In this document: positions 7,140 through 11,676 of the stretch, in pieces
How the letters are laid out: each line of letters opens with the position of its first letter
Position numbering within the stretch: position 1 is the first letter of the stretch
Assembly (NCBI GenBank): GCA_013213915.1
Contig: JABSRK010000087.1
Coordinates: 1 to 11,676 of the forward strand
DNA: 11,676 nucleotides
Source: Planctomycetota bacterium
GTDB taxonomy: Bacteria > Planctomycetota > GCA-002687715
Direction: 5' to 3'
Program-made: the position numbers and the translations under genes
The notes under the pieces: generated by a model
What the model was told of the DNA's origin: nothing
The model's input: the letters and a program-made list of their open reading frames with translations, nothing else
Database searches by the model: none

Positions 7140-7775
7140 CTAAGCTCCGGGGCCGCCGTCGGCCTTGTCCCCGTCGTCGTCCTTCTTCTCTGCTTCCTTG
7201 GCCGCCTTCTTCGCTTCACGTTCGCGCTGCTTGCGTTCCTTCGCCTCCGCCTCGACGACTGCAATGAGGTCCACGGCTTCGGCCTCGCGCGCACGATCGT
7301 CGACCGACCACGGCATATCCGTCAGCAGGTTCTTCACGCCGTTCGCGCGGCTGTAACTCGCAACATCGAACTCCTGCCCCATGTGGATGCACTCCTTTGG
7401 GCAAGGCTCACAGCAGAGGTTGCAGAAGATGCACTTGTTCAGGTCGAGGGTGAACCTGGACATGAACGTCCCGTCACCCTGCCAGGACCCCTCGAACCCC
7501 TCGCGGCTGCCGTCCATCACAATGCAGTCGACCGGACAGGCCTTCTCGCAGATGTGGCAGTAGATGCACTTCTCGGTCTCCAGGTAGTGGATCCCGCGGT
7601 GACGATCCGGGATATACCGCTTGGTGGGCGCGCGGTTCTTCGACCCGTACTCGATCGTGATGATCTCCTTGGGGCGGACCATGTAGCGCCACGTCACCCC
7701 CATCCCAACGACGATGGTCCTGGCCGAATCGCCGATCTTCTTCACGTAGTCGCTGAGGGCCGTTGGGAAACCCAT
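7140..7775 (-). CDS. nuoI: NADH-quinone oxidoreductase subunit I (two 4Fe-4S clusters) with charged C-terminal tail
   Basis: This 211-residue ferredoxin-like subunit carries clusters N6a and N6b, which pass electrons to N2 in NuoB. The two motifs are complete: C70-C73-C76-C80-P (KCIYCHICEKACP) and C115-C118-C121-C125-P (KCIFCNLCCEPCP). The N-terminal part (about 1-35) is the amphipathic membrane-anchoring helix region of the family. The core ends near residue 172; residues 173-211 form a tail rich in K, E, R and D, ending DGDKADGGPGA, which takes the protein about 30 residues beyond the E. coli (180) and Thermus (182) proteins. The ATG at 7775 is one base after the nuoH stop, with TGGGGGTGAG five bases upstream as ribosome binding site. 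nuoJ follows 3 bases later. Confidence 0.97.
   Translation of the reverse strand: MGFPTALSDYVKKIGDSARTIVVGMGVTWRYMVRPKEIITIEYGSKNRAPTKRYIPDRHRGIHYLETEKCIYCHICEKACPVDCIVMDGSREGFEGSWQGDGTFMSRFTLDLNKCIFCNLCCEPCPKECIHMGQEFDVASYSRANGVKNLLTDMPWSVDDRAREAEAVDLIAVVEAEAKERKQREREAKKAAKEAEKKDDDGDKADGGPGA
7145..7148 (-). promoter_or_regulatory. Ribosome binding site supporting the TTG start of nuoJ
   Basis: GGAG on the minus strand lies within the last codons of nuoI, eight bases before the TTG at 7136. Because nuoJ has no ATG or GTG near the family N-terminus, this site is the main support for the TTG start. Confidence 0.6.
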
Positions 7776-7776
7776 G

Positions 7777-9015
7777 TCAGCTCACCCCCACATCGTGGCC
7801 AAGTCGCGCCTGATGCTCGAGGAAATTGGCGCTGGCGTAGCCCTTCGTCCGGCGAATCGTCTTCTTGACCCACAGGGTGGTGCCGACGACGACCACGACG
7901 AACCAGGCGAGGCCGAACTTGCTGCCGAGCCCGCCGAGGTCGGGCGCGCCGAAGACACCCTGCCAGAACGCCGCTGCCATGAAGACGACCATCCCGACCG
8001 GGACGAGCACCTTGAAACACAGGTACATCATCTGATCCAGGCGAATGCGAGGCAGCGTCCACCTCAACCACATCTGCACGAAGACCAGGAAGAACGCCTT
8101 GGTGATGATGGCCAGCGCCCCCACCACATTGCCCAGTACGGGGCTCGTGGTGAGCCAGGAATCGAGCGGCTCGATCCCCGTGTACCACCCACCCAGGAAC
8201 AGGACGGCGCCCATGGCCGAGACCACGTACATAGCCGCATACTCGGCGAGGAAGAAGATCGCGAACCGCATCCCCGAATACTCGGTATGGAACCCGGAGA
8301 CGAGTTCCGACTCGGCCTCGGGGAGATCGAACGGGGCCCGTTTGCACTCCGCCAACGACGCAATGTAGAAGATCAGGAAGCTGATCACCATGAACGGGTT
8401 GCGGAACAGGAACCAGTTCCAGATCCAACCCGCCTGCGATTCGACGATCCCGATCGTCGATAGCGTTCCCGCCAGGCACGCAATGGTGACCAGCGAGAGC
8501 GACAGGGGGATCTCGTAGCTGACGACCTGAGTAGCGGCGCGCACGGCCCCGAAGACGGACCACTTGTTGTTCGACGCCCATCCAGCCGCGATCACACCGA
8601 TGGCCTCGATGGATCCGATGGCGGCGAGGAAGTAGATACCCAGGTTCAGGTCTGCGATGATCAGGTGCGGGCCGAACGGCACGACGGCGAAGACGACGAA
8701 CGAGCCGACGAACGACAGGATTGGCGCGAGCGCGAACAGGAACCTGTCGGCCCCCTGCGGGATGATGTCCTCCTTCGCGAGGAGCTTGATGCCGTCCGCG
8801 AGTGTCTGCAGCGCTCCGTGGGGACCGACCTCCATGGGCCCGAGACGGCACTGGATGTGGGCCGAAACCTTGCGTTCGAGCCAGATGGAGAAGAGCCCGA
8901 CGACGGACACCCACACCGTGATGGGCACCGCCCATACCGCGACGACGCCGATGAGCCTCCCCCAGAAGCCGGCGTCCTCAACGGCCCAGTCAACCAACGT
9001 GAAGAAGTCACCCAT
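7777..9015 (-). CDS. nuoH: NADH-quinone oxidoreductase subunit H (membrane heel, quinone channel)
   Basis: This 412-residue membrane protein lines the quinone entry channel and joins the Q module to the proton-pumping arm. Conserved family stretches are present: ERKVSAHIQCRLGP (47-60), then VGPHGALQTLADGIKLLAKED (63-83), QVVSYEIPLSLSL (163-175), and AECKRAPFDLPEAESELVSG (222-241) followed by EYSGMRFAIFFLAEYA (245-260), the acidic loop region near the quinone site. The length is above E. coli NuoH (325), with extra sequence in the loops (for example the 190-206 region before FRNPFMV) and at the C-terminus. The ATG at 9015 lies two bases after the nuoD stop. The TGA stop is one base before nuoI. 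Confidence 0.97.
   Translation of the reverse strand: MGDFFTLVDWAVEDAGFWGRLIGVVAVWAVPITVWVSVVGLFSIWLERKVSAHIQCRLGPMEVGPHGALQTLADGIKLLAKEDIIPQGADRFLFALAPILSFVGSFVVFAVVPFGPHLIIADLNLGIYFLAAIGSIEAIGVIAAGWASNNKWSVFGAVRAATQVVSYEIPLSLSLVTIACLAGTLSTIGIVESQAGWIWNWFLFRNPFMVISFLIFYIASLAECKRAPFDLPEAESELVSGFHTEYSGMRFAIFFLAEYAAMYVVSAMGAVLFLGGWYTGIEPLDSWLTTSPVLGNVVGALAIITKAFFLVFVQMWLRWTLPRIRLDQMMYLCFKVLVPVGMVVFMAAAFWQGVFGAPDLGGLGSKFGLAWFVVVVVGTTLWVKKTIRRTKGYASANFLEHQARLGHDVGVS
7781..7790 (-). promoter_or_regulatory. Ribosome binding site of nuoI
   Basis: TGGGGGTGAG at the end of nuoH on the minus strand, five bases before the nuoI ATG at 7775. The purine run and spacing fit a Shine-Dalgarno site and agree with the conserved protein N-terminus. 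Confidence 0.55.
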
Positions 9016-9017
9016 TG

Positions 9018-10187
9018 TTAGCGATCGACCTCACCGAGCACGATGTCCATGCTGCCGATAATGGCGATGAGGTCCGCCACCATGTGTCCCCTGGAGATCT
9101 CCGGGAGGACGTGGATGTTGTGGAACGACGGCGACCGGCATTTGTTCCGGTAAGCCACGTCCTTGCCGTCGCTGACGAGGTAGAAGCCCACCTCGCCGCG
9201 CGAATTCTCGATACGCGTGTACGCCTCACCCTTGGGGGGGCGGATCTTCTGCTTGATCTTCGGTGAACGAAACTCGCCGCCCGGCAGGTCCGCAAGCGCC
9301 TGCTCAACGATCCCGATCGACTGTTCCATCTCGCGCACGCGGCAGATGTATCGGTCGAAGCAATCACCCAGCGTGCCCGCCTCCCCCGAGCCCACCACGA
9401 CGTCGAAGTCAAAACGGTCGTAGACCCCGTAAGGCTGGTCCTTGCGAAGATCCCGTGGAACGCCGGATCCTCGAATGACCGGGCCAGTGCAGCCATAACT
9501 AATCGCCGTCTCGATCGGCAGCACGCCGACGTTGGCGGTCCGCCCCTTGAAGATCTGGTTCGACGAAAGGAGATCGTTGTACTCCGCCATCTTCGGCCGG
9601 AAGTACTCGCAGAATTCCCCGATCATCGTCACCATGTCATCGGTGAAGTCGTACGCGACACCGCCAGGCCGAATATAGTTGTAGTTGAGACGCTGGCCCG
9701 AAATGGTCTCGAAGATGTAGAGGATCTTCTCGCGCTCGCGGAAGCAGTACAGGAACGGCGTGATCGCTCCGATGTCCATCCCGTAAGTACCGATGGCGAG
9801 GAGGTGCGACGCGACGCGGTTGAGTTCCTGGCAGATGACGCGGAGGTACTCAGCCCGCTCGGGGACCTCGATCTCACCGCCGAAGAGCCTCTCCACCGCC
9901 ATGCAGTAGCCCCAGTTGTTCCCCATCGCGGTGAGGTAATCGAGGCGGTCGGTGTAGAGAACGGACTGCAGCCACGAGACGCTCTCGCAGTGCTTTTCGA
10001 AGCAGCGGTGCAGGTAGCCGACGTGGGGCTCACAGTCGATCACCATCTCACCGTCGGTGCGGACCATGACGCGAAGCACGCCGTGGGTCGCCGGGTGCTG
10101 CGGCCCCATGTTGAGCAGCATCTCCTCGGTGCGGAGATCACCCGAATGGGCGAAGTCGGTCGTCGTGGACGCCGGTTCAGACGACAT
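9018..10187 (-). CDS. nuoD: NADH-quinone oxidoreductase subunit D (quinone-binding, 49 kDa-type)
   Basis: This 389-residue hydrogenase-like subunit forms the quinone-reduction pocket with NuoB and NuoH. The first loop signature NMGPQHPATHGVLR (26-39) holds the quinone-pocket histidine (H35), and Y84 in YTDRLDYL corresponds to Thermus Nqo4 Tyr87; both headgroup ligands are therefore present. Other matches are ELNRVASHLLAIG (121-133), ALTPFFYAFRERE-like AITPFLYCFRERE, RPGGVAYD (173-180) and the C-terminal SPSFHNIHVLPE and DIVLGEVDR. About 20 residues found before the PPKGE motif in Thermus Nqo4 are missing (near residues 305-320). The start at 10187 (MSSEPAS) was chosen over one 25 codons upstream because the longer version adds an Arg/Thr-rich stretch lying inside nuoC. 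The gene overlaps nuoC by 11 bases and is not fused to it, unlike in E. coli. Confidence 0.96.
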   Translation of the reverse strand: MSSEPASTTTDFAHSGDLRTEEMLLNMGPQHPATHGVLRVMVRTDGEMVIDCEPHVGYLHRCFEKHCESVSWLQSVLYTDRLDYLTAMGNNWGYCMAVERLFGGEIEVPERAEYLRVICQELNRVASHLLAIGTYGMDIGAITPFLYCFREREKILYIFETISGQRLNYNYIRPGGVAYDFTDDMVTMIGEFCEYFRPKMAEYNDLLSSNQIFKGRTANVGVLPIETAISYGCTGPVIRGSGVPRDLRKDQPYGVYDRFDFDVVVGSGEAGTLGDCFDRYICRVREMEQSIGIVEQALADLPGGEFRSPKIKQKIRPPKGEAYTRIENSRGEVGFYLVSDGKDVAYRNKCRSPSFHNIHVLPEISRGHMVADLIAIIGSMDIVLGEVDR

Positions 10188-10665
10188 TATTCCGGATCCC
10201 GTGGTAGTAGTCCGGCGACTTGTAGTCCTTGCGCAACGGGTGTCCTTCCCAGTCCTCCGCACACAAAATACGTACGAGGTTGTGGTGCCCCGTGAAGACG
10301 ATGCCCATCAGGTCCCACGCTTCACGCTCGTGCCAGTCGGCCGTTCGCCATACGTCTTCGACCGACGGGATGTTCGGTTCGTCCTTCGACACGAGGATCT
10401 TCACGGTGATCTGCAGACGCTCCGCGTCCATGCGCTCGATGCCGTAAACGGCCTCGAGCCCGTCCGCCCCTCGGTCGATGGACGTCAGACAAGCAAGGTA
10501 GTCGAGCCCGCACCTGTCTCGGAGGAACAGCGCCACCTCGGGCCAGTCCTTCGCCTCAACACGCACGAACGGGTCGATCACGTCCCGATCGACTTCGGCG
10601 ATCTTCTCGCCGAGGCTCGCTTGCACCGTCTCGATCAACTCCTTGCGTGCAGCCTTGTCCGCCAT
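10177..10665 (-). CDS. nuoC: NADH-quinone oxidoreductase subunit C (30 kDa-type)
   Basis: This 162-residue hydrophilic subunit of the Q module has a structural role beside NuoD and NuoB. The family signature lies near the C-terminus: HEREAWDLMGIVFTGHHNL (111-129), then ILCAEDWEGHPLRKDY (132-147). The upstream part contains the mixed beta-sheet pattern typical of the family (DYLACLTSID at 75-84, LQITVKI). A short tail, KSPDYYHGI, extends beyond the DWEGHPLRKDY motif. The ATG at 10665 lies 11 bases after the nuoB stop, and the gap contains a run of G (GGGGGCGG) that can act as a ribosome binding site. The 3' end overlaps nuoD by 11 bases. Confidence 0.95.
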   Translation of the reverse strand: MADKAARKELIETVQASLGEKIAEVDRDVIDPFVRVEAKDWPEVALFLRDRCGLDYLACLTSIDRGADGLEAVYGIERMDAERLQITVKILVSKDEPNIPSVEDVWRTADWHEREAWDLMGIVFTGHHNLVRILCAEDWEGHPLRKDYKSPDYYHGIRNNVV

Positions 10666-10676
10666 GACGCCGCCCC

Positions 10677-11225
10677 CTACTCGACCAGCACTGCCGGCTT
10701 TTGGCCCTTGCGGTGCTTGTCGAGGATGCGTTCCTTCTCAATCTTCTCCTGAATGCGAAACAGCCCCTCGAGTAGCGCCTCGGGGCGTGGCGGGCATCCA
10801 GGCACGTACACGTCGACCGGGACGACGCGATCGACGCCCTTGAGGACGTGGTAGCCGTGCTTGATGTACGGTCCGCCCGAGACAGTGCACGCGCCCATGG
10901 CGATCACGTACTTGGGCTCCGGCATCTGGTCGTAGAGCCGTTTCACGCGGGGCGCCATCTTGTTGCTGACGGTGCCCGCCACGATCATCAAATCCGCCTG
11001 CCGGGGCGTGGCGCGGAAGGGGCCCGAGCCAAAGCGGTCGATGTCGTAGTTTGCTGCACCCGTAGCCATCATCTCGATGGCGCAACAGGCCAGGCCGAAC
11101 GTCATGGGCCACACGGATGAACGGCGCGTCCAGTTGATCAGCTTGTCCACGTTGGCGATCAGGATGTTGTCGCGCGTGGGTGAGTCCGAGGTCAGGTTGA
11201 GCTCCTGGTAGCCCTCTGGACCCAT
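10677..11225 (-). CDS. nuoB: NADH-quinone oxidoreductase subunit B (cluster N2)
   Basis: This 182-residue subunit binds 4Fe-4S cluster N2, the last redox centre before quinone. Its four ligands are visible: the tandem C47-C48 in GLACCAIEMM, C113 in GACTVSGGPY and C144 in VPGCPPRPE. SVWPMTFGLACCA and GSGPFRATPRQADLMIVAGTV are the expected flanks. Residues 1-25 are variable; the tail after 165 is basic and charged. The ATG at 11225 follows the nuoA stop by 24 bases. The nearest good ribosome binding site (GGAG at 11243-11246) is 17 bases away and better spaced for another, out-of-frame ATG at 11233, so initiation here may be weak or may rely on coupling from nuoA. No earlier in-frame start exists in the gap. 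Confidence 0.96.
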   Translation of the reverse strand: MGPEGYQELNLTSDSPTRDNILIANVDKLINWTRRSSVWPMTFGLACCAIEMMATGAANYDIDRFGSGPFRATPRQADLMIVAGTVSNKMAPRVKRLYDQMPEPKYVIAMGACTVSGGPYIKHGYHVLKGVDRVVPVDVYVPGCPPRPEALLEGLFRIQEKIEKERILDKHRKGQKPAVLVE

Positions 11226-11249
11226 GGTGTCATGGCTGATAACTCCGCC

Positions 11250-11676
11250 TCAGCTGCTCGAGCCCGCCGGTTCGGGTTCGGGTTCGGGTTCACTTGCCTT
11301 GCTGACCGGCCCAGCGGGTGGTTGACCGGAGATCGCCGGCTCGCTCCGCGCTCCCGTGGACTTGACCCAGTCGAGATCGCCCTTCATCCAGACATAGACG
11401 AGGCCAACCCCAAGGACAGCGACGAAGAGAAACGCCTCAAGGAACGGGAACAGTCTCGCCGGACCCTCGCCCCACGAGACGAGTTCGTTGTAGACAACGG
11501 CCCATGGGAACAGGAACGCCACCTCAACTTCGAAGATGATGAACACGAGCGCAACGGTGTAGAAGCGCATGTCGAAGCGCACCCACGCGGAGCCAATCGC
11601 GGGCTCACCACACTCGTACGTCGTGTCGCGATCGGGATCGTGACCGCGCGGCGAGAGGATGCGGTTGAGCACTGCC
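11250..11676 (-). CDS. nuoA: NADH-quinone oxidoreductase subunit A, 5' end outside the window
   Basis: This is the small membrane subunit of the heel of complex I, next to NuoH, J and K. The window holds the last 141 codons; the frame continues open past the window edge. The in-frame GTG near 11672 is not the start, because the first membrane helix that precedes the YECGE loop in all NuoA proteins is missing and must lie upstream. Present are the conserved loop TTYECGEPAIGSAWVRFDMRFY with its cysteine, TM2 with VALVFIIFEVEVAFLFPWAVV (the EVE acidic pair is a family mark), and TM3 (FPFLEAFLFVAVLGVGLVYVW). After the usual end at about MKGDLDWV there are about 37 additional residues rich in P, E, S and A, ending EPEPEPAGSSS. 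nuoB starts 24 bases after the TGA stop. Confidence 0.94.
   Translation of the reverse strand, partial: AVLNRILSPRGHDPDRDTTYECGEPAIGSAWVRFDMRFYTVALVFIIFEVEVAFLFPWAVVYNELVSWGEGPARLFPFLEAFLFVAVLGVGLVYVWMKGDLDWVKSTGARSEPAISGQPPAGPVSKASEPEPEPEPAGSSS
11269..11291 (-). repeat. Short hexanucleotide tandem repeat encoding Glu-Pro pairs at the NuoA tail
   Basis: On the plus strand ggttcg is repeated 3 times with a fourth copy ending in ggttc. On the coding strand this gives alternating Glu-Pro codons, the EPEPEPEP stretch near the NuoA C-terminus. It looks like a slippage-prone microsatellite that stays in frame whatever its copy number, because the unit is six bases. Confidence 0.85.

Noticed and set aside
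7742..8935. A 397-codon minus-strand open frame overlapping nuoH in another frame
   Set aside because: It is a +1/-1 frame shadow of nuoH, with Arg/Gly/His-rich low-complexity sequence and no family signature.
10188..10262. A longer N-terminus for nuoD
   Set aside because: The 25 added residues lie inside nuoC and are Arg/Thr-rich, unlike the family; the ATG at 10187 gives a normal NuoD start.

Overview
The window is almost entirely one minus-strand operon for the membrane-bound part of respiratory complex I (NADH:quinone oxidoreductase, NDH-1). Read in the direction of transcription, from high to low coordinates, the order is nuoA (cut off at its 5' end by the window edge), nuoB, nuoC, nuoD, nuoH, nuoI, nuoJ, nuoK, nuoL, nuoM, nuoN, and then the first 226 codons of an iron-sulfur protein gene that runs off the low-coordinate edge. 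Genes overlap or sit 1 to 27 bases apart. No promoter or terminator is visible, no gap exceeds 30 bases, and there are no RNA genes, mobile elements or CRISPR arrays.

How the parts work together: NuoB, C, D and I form the quinone-reducing (Q) module and carry the last iron-sulfur clusters (two in NuoI, N2 in NuoB) next to the quinone pocket made by NuoB, NuoD and NuoH. NuoA, H, J, K, L, M and N form the proton-pumping membrane arm, with L, M and N as the antiporter-like pumps. The key glutamates and lysines of the pumps and all expected cluster cysteines are present, so the subunits look functional. nuoE, nuoF and nuoG, which encode the NADH-oxidising module in the usual 14-gene operon, are absent between nuoD and nuoH, giving an 11-gene layout like that of ferredoxin-, F420- or unknown-donor complexes. 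They could still lie elsewhere in the genome.

The most interesting item is the partial gene at 1-680, which starts inside the stop codon of nuoN (TAATG). It encodes a helical N-terminal domain, an acidic linker and the start of a cysteine motif (CxxCGYxCxxYAxAIAxG) of the small 4Fe-4S domain found in RnfB, corrinoid Fe-S proteins and some flavin-dependent reductases. The rest of the protein lies outside the window. It is a candidate, not a proven, electron-input or accessory partner for the NuoEFG-less complex. Several subunits carry unusual additions: a roughly 95-residue charged loop in NuoM, a duplicated motif in the NuoL lateral-helix region, a histidine-rich loop in NuoL, a K/E-rich tail on NuoI and an EP-repeat tail on NuoA. 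NuoD has a compensating small deletion.

The organism is a GC-rich bacterium. Unfused nuoC and nuoD, the 11-gene order and the subunit style would fit Planctomycetota or a related deep-branching, Gram-negative-type phylum, but this assignment is a weak inference from memory of the families.
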